Source: Nectonema munidae
Taxonomy: Eukaryota > Nematomorpha > Nectonematoida > Nectonematidae
Reading direction: 5' to 3'
Length of the DNA stretch: 64,000 nucleotides
NCBI GenBank assembly: GCA_030549495.1
Contig: JAUIRK010000087.1
Coordinates: 1 to 64,000, forward strand
This document shows positions 9,780 through 19,880 of the stretch, in pieces. The notes under the pieces were generated by a model that had not been told where the DNA came from, did not search any database, and saw only the letters and a program-made list of their open reading frames with translations. The position numbers were made by a program, and so were the translations under genes. Numbering within the stretch: the first letter of the stretch is position 1; every line of letters starts with the position of its first letter.

Positions 9780-12221
9780 ATGACATACCATAGCGAGGAT
9801 GCAAGTGAGAGCGAGACTCTTCTAAATGGAAATGGGATCTTCGAAAATTGCGATGAAGAGTGCTCTTTGGAAATGAAAAATTCACCATCAAAAGACATAT
9901 TAAAAGTGGTTAATATTCAGAACACTAAACTAATTAGTCTTATACTCATATTTGCTTTCATACTCTACCACGTATGCTTGCGTTTGATGAACACAAATGA
10001 TTCGTGTCACTGGCTTCTGAGTAAAGGCCACTTCCATGGCTTGCATGTTTGGCAGCCCTATGGCTGTATGATGCACAACTACAGCAAGATTGAGAGTCGC
10101 GAATGTTTCAGAATGAAGTCTGACTGGGGTCTACCTTCCTATATATTTTTCATTGGAGATGTTCGCGTTAAGAATTTGTACCAACAGTTTGTCAATAAAC
10201 TCGATGTAAACTTATTTGTGAAGAGTAGAAATCGGAGTGAGGAAAGTCGTTCACACTTCTACGATTCTTATATCAAGGTGAAAGTTGAATTTGTAGAAGT
10301 AGAGTACATTAATGCGAGATACATCTCAACCTTACGCAAACTTCTGGAACTGCCGTTTAAAAAGCAACCGAATTTGATTGTGGCTTCCAGTGGAGTCTTT
10401 CCCTTTACTGGCTGCAATGATACGAGAAGTGTCTTGAAAAACTATTCCCTCAATCTCTCCTATGCCATTCCAATACTGCACGAGCTTTCCTCTCACGCTC
10501 ATATCATCTGGATGCTGCAACACGTGCAAGACATTTACAACACCTCTTTCGTGAAACAGCACTTCTACGCAACAAACAAGGAAATGATCGCACTCAACAA
10601 AGTAGCGTACAAAAAGATTCAGAGTACGGGGATCTTTTACTGGAATGCGGGCAAATTGATAAGTGACGGCTACCTAGAAGCGTCTGTATATGGAAACATG
10701 TTATATCCAAACGAATCTCTCGATACGAATGCCCAGATTCTTTTCAATCTGCTCTGTAATAAGGACATACAACATTACGATGGCTATTGCTGCAGCATAA
10801 GAAAGCCTGTTCTACGCAAGCAAGCATTAGCGGGCAGCATTTTGGGTCTGCTCGCTTGTGTGTACCTTTGTGCTAAAATGCTTAAAAAAACAGTGAGATT
10901 GAACATAGTGTTCAAAAAGTTCAGCTTTGAAATACCGATTCTGTCAAATACGCTGTCTATATTTTCAAAAGTGGGACTGATCGTTATATACTGCTTTCTA
11001 TGCGATAACATCAACTTTTTTATGAAAGAAAACAAATACTTCACGCCGATTCGCTTCATACTGCCCATGGTGTATGGACTTGCCGTGGGATTATTCTTTA
11101 CCGAAAAGATTGAGGACACTTCTATGATGAGTCGAACCAAGCTGAATGAGCTCAAAGGCTTGATGCAGTACTATCTCTTTCTTTATCATTTTATTGGTGC
11201 AGAAGAGGTACTGCCTCTATTGTTTATAGCTAAAGTGTTTTTAAGCTTCTATCTCATTATCTTTGGTTTCTCCCATTTTACGTACTTCTGGACAACTGGA
11301 GATTGTAGCGCCTCTCGTGTTTTCCACTTACTTTTGAGATACAATTTCATTGCAGTCTTGTTCTGCTTAATCATGAATCACTCATATCAGTTCTATCAAT
11401 TTATACCTCTTATAACCCTGTGGTTAATCATCGTTGTTATCCAGATGACAATCTACCCTCGTGTTTTCAAATCAACTCAAAGAAACAGTGCTTCTTCCGC
11501 TTACATAATCATCCTATTCAAAATGCTCGTCCTGGGATTCATCTTAGCTTTTCTCTACACATCAGAGGTCTTCTTCGAAAAGATATTCTCCTCTCAGGTC
11601 GTCCGACTCTTCTTCAAATCCGAGAAGAATGACATAAAAGCTTGGTGGAACATCTGGAGTTATAGCCGCTTCTGTGTCCTGTTCGGAATGATCATTTCTC
11701 TCATCTACGACGCATCGCAAGAGCTTTCCCTGCACACCGTGACCTTTTCGCAAAAATCGCATCTCTTCGCCGTACTCATCAGCGTCATCACCTTCATCTC
11801 CTACTGCATATTCATCATTCTGTGCAAATCACTCGAAGACTTCAACGAGGTTAACGCGTACATCTCTTTTCTTCCTTTCATCTCCTTCATTTACATACGA
11901 AATAGCTTTGCAGGCCTGCGAAATCGATGTAGCTCGGTTTTCGTGTGGCTCGGCAAGTTTTCTCTTCAGTTTTACCTCATTCAACATCATATGTGGCAAG
12001 CAGCTAATACCCGCGGTGTTCTTGCTCTCTTGCCGGATTATCCAACACTAAATGCTCTGATCATTGGATTCATTTGCATTTGTGTTTCACATGAATTAGA
12101 TGAAATTACAAAAAGCTTCACGAGTTTAGCTGCTCCGAAAGGCTTGAAATTTATTATCATTAATGCAACTCTCTTCGCTCTCCTTCTCATACCGATATTC
12201 ATTATCAATTTTGAGCAGTAA
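9780..12221 (+). CDS. CASD1-like multi-membrane protein with substituted catalytic triad
   Basis: An 813-residue single-exon protein aligns end to end with N-acetylneuraminate 9-O-acetyltransferase (CASD1, about 800 residues in human). CASD1 is a Golgi protein that adds O-acetyl groups to sialic acid. Seen: one N-terminal membrane segment (about 50-70), a luminal SGNH-type domain (about 72-340, with SCHWLLSKGHF, VWQPYGCMMH and FIGDVRVKNLYQQF), then a many-pass acyltransferase-like domain (about 348-810, with FMKENKYFTP, ELKGLMQYYLFLYHFIGA and FSHFTYFW). The nucleophile motif GDS-R reads GDV-R (Val128). The D-x-x-H motif aligns with YGNM (Tyr304, Met307). The conserved LDRYVVFHGM reads YSRFCVLFGM (625-638 region). 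With no stop or frameshift in 813 codons, it is probably a functional but non-hydrolytic paralogue. Alignment is from memory. AATAAA signals lie at 12380 and 12440. Confidence 0.9.
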   Translation: MTYHSEDASESETLLNGNGIFENCDEECSLEMKNSPSKDILKVVNIQNTKLISLILIFAFILYHVCLRLMNTNDSCHWLLSKGHFHGLHVWQPYGCMMHNYSKIESRECFRMKSDWGLPSYIFFIGDVRVKNLYQQFVNKLDVNLFVKSRNRSEESRSHFYDSYIKVKVEFVEVEYINARYISTLRKLLELPFKKQPNLIVASSGVFPFTGCNDTRSVLKNYSLNLSYAIPILHELSSHAHIIWMLQHVQDIYNTSFVKQHFYATNKEMIALNKVAYKKIQSTGIFYWNAGKLISDGYLEASVYGNMLYPNESLDTNAQILFNLLCNKDIQHYDGYCCSIRKPVLRKQALAGSILGLLACVYLCAKMLKKTVRLNIVFKKFSFEIPILSNTLSIFSKVGLIVIYCFLCDNINFFMKENKYFTPIRFILPMVYGLAVGLFFTEKIEDTSMMSRTKLNELKGLMQYYLFLYHFIGAEEVLPLLFIAKVFLSFYLIIFGFSHFTYFWTTGDCSASRVFHLLLRYNFIAVLFCLIMNHSYQFYQFIPLITLWLIIVVIQMTIYPRVFKSTQRNSASSAYIIILFKMLVLGFILAFLYTSEVFFEKIFSSQVVRLFFKSEKNDIKAWWNIWSYSRFCVLFGMIISLIYDASQELSLHTVTFSQKSHLFAVLISVITFISYCIFIILCKSLEDFNEVNAYISFLPFISFIYIRNSFAGLRNRCSSVFVWLGKFSLQFYLIQHHMWQAANTRGVLALLPDYPTLNALIIGFICICVSHELDEITKSFTSLAAPKGLKFIIINATLFALLLIPIFIINFEQ

Positions 12222-13261
12222 AGAAGATTACATCCTAATTTTATTGCAAATATTTTTATACTTTTTCGTTTTAAACTTTTAAAGTACTTTTCTAAGTCTA
12301 CTTTTGTTTCTCCTATTTATTATTAATATGAGTACGTAATATTTACGTATAGTATACATACATCCATATCTAAAAAATTAATAAATAACCGAAAGACCCT
12401 TCTTCTAGAATATTTTTTTAAATAGCTGTATTTTGTTTTAATAAATCTTAATCGAGATTCTCTTGGTTCAACCAGGCAAGATTAGTTTAAACCTAACCCA
12501 TATCTCTCAAGACATTTAAATATGAATATGAAATATGGCTCTCAATAAGGCATTCTAAAATTTTCAATGACAAAGGTCAACAGAATCTCCAAACACCACG
12601 CTTGCACATATGCTATTACTACTCGAAAATACCATATTTTTGGCTTATTTGATTAGAAAAATACCCCTTGCACCTAGAGAAGAAAATATTTATTTTTCAA
12701 TAACCAATTGATATTAAAATGTTGAAGTGAAAGAAATTTTATCAAAAATTGGTTTCTCTCCGCCATGCCAATTCATATAAGTTTTAGTTAAATAAATTTC
12801 ATGAAAATTTGTGCTCTCCCAACTCACCTTTATTTAAGACACAATGCCCTTGCTTCTTAGGATTTCTTCTAGAATGTTATTTTTGTTTGTTAAACATCAG
12901 TTTTTTTGCTCAAAAATAGTATGCGATTGATTGATCAAATAGGATTTTGATTTTTCATAATGAAAAAATTTGTAATATTTTTCAAAAATTTCAAGTTATT
13001 AAAATTTTTTAATTAGAAAATAAATTATTCATAGATTTTTAAATAAAAAATACTTATTAGTGATGGGACGATATAAAATTTTTGTCCGAATATTTAAAAA
13101 CACACGATGGCGATTCTTTTTATTTTGAAACTTTATATTTTTTTCACAAATCGACTAAGTATTCAATGAGCAATTATCTTTGATTAAGTTGAGAAGATAT
13201 AGAAAAACAGCGCACTTTTTCTTTATTCTTATACCTAAATGATATTAATTACCTTATAAAC
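12222..13261. other. 3' flank of the CASD1-like gene, non-coding
   Basis: Polyadenylation-signal-like AATAAA at 12380-12385 and 12440-12445 fit the plus-strand gene. Otherwise this is AT-rich sequence with no gene or clear repeat. Confidence 0.5.
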
Positions 13262-14336
13262 CAGTGTTTTTCAACGTTTTCCAAGTGATTACCCCAAAAT
13301 TATTGGGTATATATTTATCATTGTTTGCTTTTTGTTGAAAAAAGTTTTGAGATAACCTTTCATTATGAGAGCTTTATAGTTCAACATATACTATGACCGA
13401 TCTCTAAAAGAATCAGGAATATTCAGAAAGCCATACTGAAAAATGTGAATTCGTTTCTGTGTGAATTTACCTGCCATCCTGTGAAAAACACTTGATTGCA
13501 AGTACTTGGCAAAGTAGTCTGCAGCAAGCAAAGCAGCGCTCTATGCCACTATCTATATATCGAAACATAAATTCAGTTTCTTTAGTTTAAATCTACACTA
13601 CATGATGAAGTTATTAGTATAGTCATTAAGTTACTACGAAATAATTGAAACAAAATAGATTAATAGAATAAACAATTCATTTGAATGGTGACCAGTATAT
13701 TATTCATAGCGCAAAATTCATCAATGGGTGAATTCATCAACAATTACACACTTCCATAACAAAAATATAGCATAGGCTCTAAAACTGCCCATGATTCCAT
13801 CTGTTGCATTTGTCCCTACTTGAAACGTTATTGAATATCTTGAACGATTGTGCTAGCATAATAATCTTTAGTAGGATTGGAAAGCCAAATCATCCTAATT
13901 CTAGACAACTTCGCTTTTTTGATATAGAACTTTGGAATTTCTTACAAATTATATCTAAAGAAGCTTCTATCAAAACAAATAATGACTGTAAAATTTAGCA
14001 TCGTGCATTTAAATCTAATTGGAGCTTTTCATCCAAATATTTCAAATTTTATAAATATGTTAAAAAGAAGAGGCTAGAGTTGAAGTAGAAGTCGAAGAAG
14101 TTTTGTTTTGTGCTGAATATTTTGTTCAAAAAAGTATAACCATTCTGCCCTAAGAATTGAGCGAATTGAAAATCTTTTAGGTATAAATTTCTGCATCTAT
14201 GCAATTTGTGTGTGTACGTAAGTTTGCGTGTGTAATAATTGTCAATCAATTCACCTATCGACAATTAACTTATCGATGAGTTTAAAATTAAGCATTACCC
14301 CACTAGGATAATTTACTCGTAGGTTGGGAAACACTG
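13262..14336. mobile_element. Non-autonomous hAT element with exact 8-bp TSD
   Basis: Ends are CAGTGTTTTTCAAC (left) and the complement of CAGTGTTTCCCAAC (right). The 8-bp duplication TTATAAAC lies at 13254-13261 and 14337-14344. The 1075-bp interior holds only short unsupported frames and no recognisable transposase. It is probably a deletion derivative mobilised in trans. Confidence 0.85.
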
Positions 14337-14344
14337 TTATAAAC

Positions 14345-15200
14345 CTTTTAAAAACAATAATAAATCCGAAAATGACATAAAATTTTGCTTTAACAAATAT
14401 GAACTCAAAAAACTTTTAACAATATTGCTTATTTTACCTTCTACCAATGACGCCGTCAGAAGAAAAATTCGAAATATTATAAAGAAAATTACCTATTCAT
14501 TAACTCTTTAGCAGTCAATGTCCCATAAATAGAACGGAGACAAAACCGAATTTTTGAGGGAATGAATTGACCAAAATCGTCTGCTTTAAGTGGACTGATC
14601 GGTTAATTGCACCACAAAACACAAATAAACCACACAACCAACTCTTTTAGCGCATTCTCAAAACTGCTATTTTGTCTTGGGCAATTGATGCCAAACTAAA
14701 GACATCATTTACTTGATTACATGCCTTAACAATAAACAGAAGGCATGCAAGAAGACAAAAGAGCTCTCAAGAAAACACTCTTTCATAATTCATAGAAGTC
14801 GGAAATAAAAACTCTTGATCATGAACCTAATTACCTTCAACGAATATAATATATAAAGAAGAACATTACATCAAAACTCTTTCTCTTTCTCTCAGTTCAA
14901 TTCGCCTTCACGCCCACATCTCCAAACAATTTATAGTTGTGAAGTTTTTAACTTTGTTTCTAACCTTGTTCTAGTTAAAATGGCTAGCTTAGATAAATCC
15001 ACCAATTCTCTATATGGAAGATTTTTTCTTCCAAAATTTTCTTGGCTGTAGATTTTTTCGATACATGAATAAAAATCCCTATTCCCATGATTCCGATTAA
15101 TCGGCCCGTCACAACTACATACTTTTTCTTACTTTATTGAAAATAGAAAAGAGTTATATATTTGTGATTGAATTTTGGTGAGTATCAGAGGGAGGTAGAG
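14345..15200. other. Non-coding; promoter- or LTR-like patch
   Basis: A TATAAAG-like box near 14850 precedes a pyrimidine-rich stretch and an ATG at 14980 that opens only 22 codons (MASLDKSTNSLYGR). GGCCCGTCACAAC near 15103 resembles the end of an LTR. I could not find a second copy or ends, so I leave it unassigned. Confidence 0.25.
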
Positions 15201-16180
15201 GGCTTTAAAGTATTTTCCAGTCTTCTGTGATATCTTGCATTAGCTTTTAGTTGATTTGTGCAAAATAACATGATTGAGAAAAGAGTTCATTTTAATTTTG
15301 CTACGCTGAATGTAGTTTCTTCATCAGAAATGGCCTGAGCCATGGTATAGTAGATGTGCCTAGTGAAAATATGTTTTTGATGAGAGATTCTTGCATGGCG
15401 TAAGAAGGGTGTATTTAAATTTCGGGATGATATGAGTTGTAACTGCCATTCTTGATAACAAGGTGTCGATTTGTGATAAGAAGGTTGTAAAGGCATAGAG
15501 GAGATGTGACGGCCTTGAAAAAGATAGGATGTTGTTCTGGCGACATTTTTAAATAAAAAGAGTGTAGACTGTAGAGGGATCTCCAAATGAAGAGTAAAAA
15601 GTCCTTGAAAATACTATATGAAAATTCTTTTCTCTTGTTCTTTGACACAAAAGGAGCAGAAACTGAAGAAAGCAAAAAAATGTATGCAATTATATCTCAG
15701 TTTTAGTGAAAGGGGAATATGAGCTTTAAATCGTATAAAGGGTCATGTGGAACTAGTTCTAATTTCGGTTGTGAAGCTTTTTCCCAGATCGAGGCAATGT
15801 ATGTAGGTAGTCTCGTGTGAATCAAATTAACTTGTGAAAAGAAACGTGGGATCAGATTGTTATAAGTGTGTGTATACAAAGCGTTGGTTAAGTTTTTTAA
15901 AAGTGGCAACGGGGATTTACTCTATATGAAATTCTTCTCTCAGAATTTGTAAGGATAAAAAACCTGTCTTAGAGGTTGCCTTGATAGAACGGGAATGTCT
16001 ATAGCGAGTACCGACCACTCTACAACATCCCGAATCAGTATAAGCGGTGTGGTGGAGACGAAGTCGCACCTGTTGAGAAGAAGACGACTCCGACTTAAAT
16101 AGTTATATGTGTAACGTTGCACAAACGCAACACAAAAATGTTTATCATTTTTTGGGTCCAAGCCTTGTATTTTTGCAGCT
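15200..16180 (-). other. Unidentified degraded coding-like region
   Basis: Several overlapping minus-strand frames of 68-99 residues occupy 15287-16161, without long continuous reading. Their clustering and strand agreement suggest an old transposable-element coding region broken several times. I recognise no domain in them. Confidence 0.3.
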
Positions 16181-17072
16181 GATAGAAAATGGCTGAAAAA
16201 TTGAATAAAATCAAAGAATTAACTTTTTCATTTTATCTTAAAATTAGTTTGTAAAGGAGCAAAACTCTGTTTATGAGCAGAAAGTTTTTAGGAACAAATT
16301 TTAAACCGCATACTTTTGAAAAAAATTTTTTTTAGGATAAATTCAATTTATGAATCGTATTGTTTTGTCTTAGATAAAAAGGTTATAGCTAATAAAGTGA
16401 AAATCTTTTTGAATACAATACAAGAAAGACACTAAACTACAAATACAACCCAATAGAACATTCTAATAAATTACGTTGAAGAAAATATATCAAACATTTT
16501 GCTTGCAAAAAAATGTCAAAAAATTGAGGAAATCTTTCAATGACTAACAAAAATTACAACTCTGAGTGCAAAAGAGTAAAACACGCATAGAACAGTCACT
16601 TGCTAAACAAGTTTTATTCTTGTGTTTTCGATTTTTTGTATTCCAATTATGGAAAGCCAATCAAAGTCTGTTGATCTGTCATTTCACAATTTGAAGCCCT
16701 AATTAGTGATGAGTTGGACTGACAGCTCTAACCGCACCATTAAGTCCCGTTTAAGGAAAAGAGTTTGGCGCTGAAAGTCCTACAAATATAAGCGTCATCC
16801 TTGCCTTCACAACACAGGTGCATAGTCGCAAAATGTTCATTATATAGGTAAAGAGCTTTTATTTTGAGTTAGTTAGTTTATTTATATGCTCTTCACAAAT
16901 ATCAAAGAAACTAATATCCATTCTATCAATCACAACTGAGAAGAAAGAAATGCTTTTATATTTATTCAAATAAAGAAAATAAAGATGTAAAAATATTGGA
17001 TTTAAAAATGGAAAAATTGTATAAGGGTAACGGTAACGAGTATGAAGTAAGGAGTGGAGTATGACGACATTG
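16180..17072. other. 3' flank of RPIA, non-coding
   Basis: Minus-strand AATAAA-type signals (TTTATT on the plus strand) occur near 16857 and 16875 and could serve RPIA. I see no gene or repeat in the rest. Confidence 0.4.
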
Positions 17073-17816
17073 TCATTCGGCATGGTTATTATTTTTGAGC
17101 TGAGGCTCAAGGACGGTAACATTGCCATGAGAAGAGGCGAAGTAGGCTAAATGAGCCATTTGAATGAAAATGCCCACATCGAGCACACCAGGAATGCAGG
17201 AAACGGTGTTTTGCATGTTGATCCAGAACTGCGAGGTTGTGCACGAGCCCAGATGCACGCACTTCCAGTCGATGATCACGTTTCCGTTGTCAGTGATCAG
17301 AGGACCCGCTTTATTCACACTCTCTCTGATGCTTGCATCGCCTCCTATCTCTTCAAGCTTGTGCTTAACGTGGTAGCGAGCTGAAGGAATCACTTCCACC
17401 GGAATGCCTCTTGTCCACCGCGAACCCAAATTGACAACACGCTTGCTGTCGTCAGCAACCACTACAAACTTCTTGGCTAAGGACGCCACAATCTTTTCCT
17501 TGGTGTGACACCCACCGCCGCCCTTAATCAAATTCAACTCGGAGTCCACTTCATCAGCACCGTCAATGCAGACGTCGATAACACTGGCACAGTGGCACAG
17601 GTCTAAAACAGGCAGAGATCCCTCCTTTAGCAGGTTTTCGGCCTGAAAGGAACTGGGCACACACCGAATCGACTTCAAAGCACCACTCTTCATCAACTCT
17701 GATATCGCTTCCACAACGTACACGACAGTAGAGCCACTGCCAATACCTATCACCTGTCCTTCTCTAACGTGCTCTCTAACTGCCCTTTCAGCAGCTGCTT
17801 TTTTTGCTGTATGCAT
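17073..17816 (-). CDS. RPIA: Ribose-5-phosphate isomerase A
   Basis: This 247-residue protein interconverts ribose 5-phosphate and ribulose 5-phosphate in the non-oxidative pentose phosphate pathway in the cytosol. All family motifs are intact: IGSGST (25-30) for the phosphate, IDGADEVD (84-91) with the two catalytic Asp (85, 88), LIKGGGG (96-102) with the catalytic Lys98, Glu107, VNKAGP (167-172) and TDNGN (175-179). The start at 17816 places the first helix (KKAAAERAVREHV) as in other animal RPIA. It lacks the extra N-terminus of human RPIA, giving the usual ~240-residue core. It is single-exon and intact. On the minus strand TTATTTTCTAG ends 33 bases upstream of the ATG, an acceptor-like site. 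The C-terminal tail (KNNNHAE) is not conserved. Confidence 0.95.
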   Translation of the reverse strand: MHTAKKAAAERAVREHVREGQVIGIGSGSTVVYVVEAISELMKSGALKSIRCVPSSFQAENLLKEGSLPVLDLCHCASVIDVCIDGADEVDSELNLIKGGGGCHTKEKIVASLAKKFVVVADDSKRVVNLGSRWTRGIPVEVIPSARYHVKHKLEEIGGDASIRESVNKAGPLITDNGNVIIDWKCVHLGSCTTSQFWINMQNTVSCIPGVLDVGIFIQMAHLAYFASSHGNVTVLEPQLKNNNHAE

Positions 17817-17849
17817 TCTGCTTTGCTTACAGTGAACAATCTTAATTCC

Positions 17850-17870
17850 CTAGAAAATAAGAAAAGATGT
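17850..17870 (-). promoter_or_regulatory. Splice-acceptor-like site upstream of RPIA
   Basis: On the minus strand a pyrimidine-rich TTCTTATTTTCTAG precedes the RPIA start by 33 bases. It could close a 5' UTR intron or receive a spliced leader. AT-rich sequence makes chance matches common. Confidence 0.3.
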
Positions 17871-18937
17871 AGAAGAAAAATGAATAGGCACGTAACTCTT
17901 AATTCTACGTTTACGTTTTCGGAATACCTTTGCAAAAATGCTCCTCTAAACCGTTTATGAATAATAGTGATTACGAAAAGCTTATACATGTCACTACAGA
18001 CAAAGGTCTAAAATATATTAATTGCACTCAATTAATTGACTTATCCATCGTTTCGACTAGTTTTAAAAAAAAGTTTACTTTACGTCTTTTTCAAAGAAAT
18101 TTAAATTCATACTCAATCATTTACTCTACCCTTAGAAAATCACATAATCAAGTGACACAAGCAGTCTAGAATGAGTGAAGGAATTTGTGAGCAAACAGAT
18201 ATTGACCAAATGAACGCTATTTTCTTTTTTTCGCGGCAACTTTGCAATAAAAACACATCCTCGCTCTTCAACTCTTGAACATTTCCATGCAATCGCCATG
18301 ATGACCAGGAGAGAAACATCTCAACGATGAGCCGATTTAGATTTACAAAACACGCTGTTATGATGACCCTTCTGTATTTTAATGTTGGTAATGAAAGAGC
18401 ATGAGAAGACGAGTTATATTTTATGCATCATTGCTAATCACGTACTTTTAGACGGAATGCCACTAATGCCTTTTTCCAAGGTAGTAGGCAAGTAAGAACT
18501 AAGAAACGACAGACTTGCAAAAAATTAATAATATTTCTGTTTATGAGGAAAAATAATTTTTAAGAACATCTGTTTTTAATTCTTTGTCAGTTTGCTTTTT
18601 TATCGCTCTAAATTTTTGTTTACTTATTCTTCAAATTTTGTTACAACTTTTCATTTTATCCTTTGTTTGGATTTAAATATCTATATGTGGCTGAAAAATT
18701 ATTATTAAACAGAGTCACGTACGTTGACTTCGGTGTACATTTTTGAGAACTAAAGTCGTAGAATTACGACAACGTTTTTTAAATATTTCAAACAAATTCT
18801 GAGTTTGAACTCCTACAATTTTCCATTATGGTAAACCATATTATGCAATAGTATCTTAATTTAGTACAATAGACGTGTATTGATTGAATAAGTTCAAAAT
18901 AGATATAATGACAAAAGTTCTCTAACACCTTTGTTTG
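17870..18937. other. Non-coding between RPIA and GMPPA
   Basis: Short frames on both strands here have no recognisable domain. RPIA and GMPPA are both on the minus strand, so this includes the RPIA promoter region. Confidence 0.4.
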
Positions 18938-19026
18938 CCTACTATGATTAATGACGCGTGATAAATGTCACGATGGTTAACTGTCGTAGGATGAGATGAG
19001 TCTGTGACCAAAAGACGAGTGGTTAA
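18938..19026 (+). repeat. ~90-nt repeat flanking GMPPA, copy 1
   Basis: This 89-nt segment (CCTACTATGATTAATGACGC to GAGTGGTTAA) matches 21719-21809 with four substitutions, all transitions, and two single-base gaps. Inside, CGTGA-loop-TCACG can pair here. In the second copy it becomes CGTGA/TCATG, where the change keeps pairing as G-U. GTCT and AGAC around GTGACCAAA can form a second short stem. It could be a structured RNA gene, a small dispersed repeat or a regulatory element. I do not recognise it. Confidence 0.8.
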
Positions 19027-19173
19027 GTCGAAACTTTTCAAGTCGCAAATATAGCTGTCTGCAAAAAGACAACTTAGCACGATCACTTTCTATTCACCGC
19101 CTGAAAAGGATAAATTCTTAATTAAGGAATCTACTGTAAAAGTGGTTATAAAATGGAAGAAAATGAAACACGG

Positions 19174-19286
19174 TTTTAAAATACTTTATTATAGCTAAAA
19201 AGAGGCAGATTTGTAGATAAATGACAACATATGTGTTTATTAGAAGAACAACTTTAAAAAGGACTAAATAATAAAGTATTTTAAAA
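19174..19286. repeat. Perfect 18-bp inverted repeat
   Basis: TTTTAAAATACTTTATTA (19174-19191) and its exact complement (19269-19286) flank a 77-bp loop. This is probably a tiny fold-back MITE. It lies downstream of GMPPA. Confidence 0.75.
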
Positions 19287-19880
19287 TAATTATTTATTTT
19301 CTTTAATTTAATAATTGAATTTACCTCCCTTCATCTAAAATCAAAAAACATTTTGTCATCATGAATAAAATGACGGAACCAAGAATTAATATGTTTATAG
19401 AATTGAAGATAATCATCCAAGTAATACATATGTCACAATTCAAAAATGTTATAGAAGGTAACGCTTTTTGAAAAAAAAACAAGGATACGACCCTCGTTTC
19501 GATGTCTCTCTCTACTTCTATGAAGAGGTCCTTTTAAAGTCGTTTGATTACTTTTGTTCTAAATCTAGTTTATGAATGATAAATCTATCAATTTTCATCT
19601 AATTAGAATGAATACGTATAGAAATTATTTTTTTTGTATAATCCTAAAAGAAAAAATGGAGTTTACTTTTCTATCGTTGATAATTCTCTTTCGCAGCACT
19701 GTTGACAAATTTTGTTAAAAAAGTAGGTCGAATTTTCATAGTATTTCCTAACATATTTATTCATATTTTTACCAAGGTTGCTTGATTATAACAGAATATA
19801 GAAAAATAGAATGGGCAAAGGTATTTATTGATTTTTGTTTACACAAATGCGACATAGAAGGGAGAATAAATTAGTGTAAT
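19287..19880. other. 3' flank of GMPPA
   Basis: A minus-strand AATAAA signal (19824-19829) lies 52 bases past the GMPPA stop. Nothing else is recognised. Confidence 0.5.

Noticed and set aside
10784-11762. Minus- and plus-strand frames of 66-123 residues inside the CASD1-like gene
   Set aside because: They overlap a conserved gene on the other strand or in another frame and resemble no family.
14840-15115. Possible solo LTR or promoter (TATAAAG, pyrimidine-rich start, GTCACAAC end)
   Set aside because: No second copy, no target duplication and no coding region attached.
17151-17384. Plus-strand frames over RPIA
   Set aside because: Antisense to well-conserved RPIA codons.
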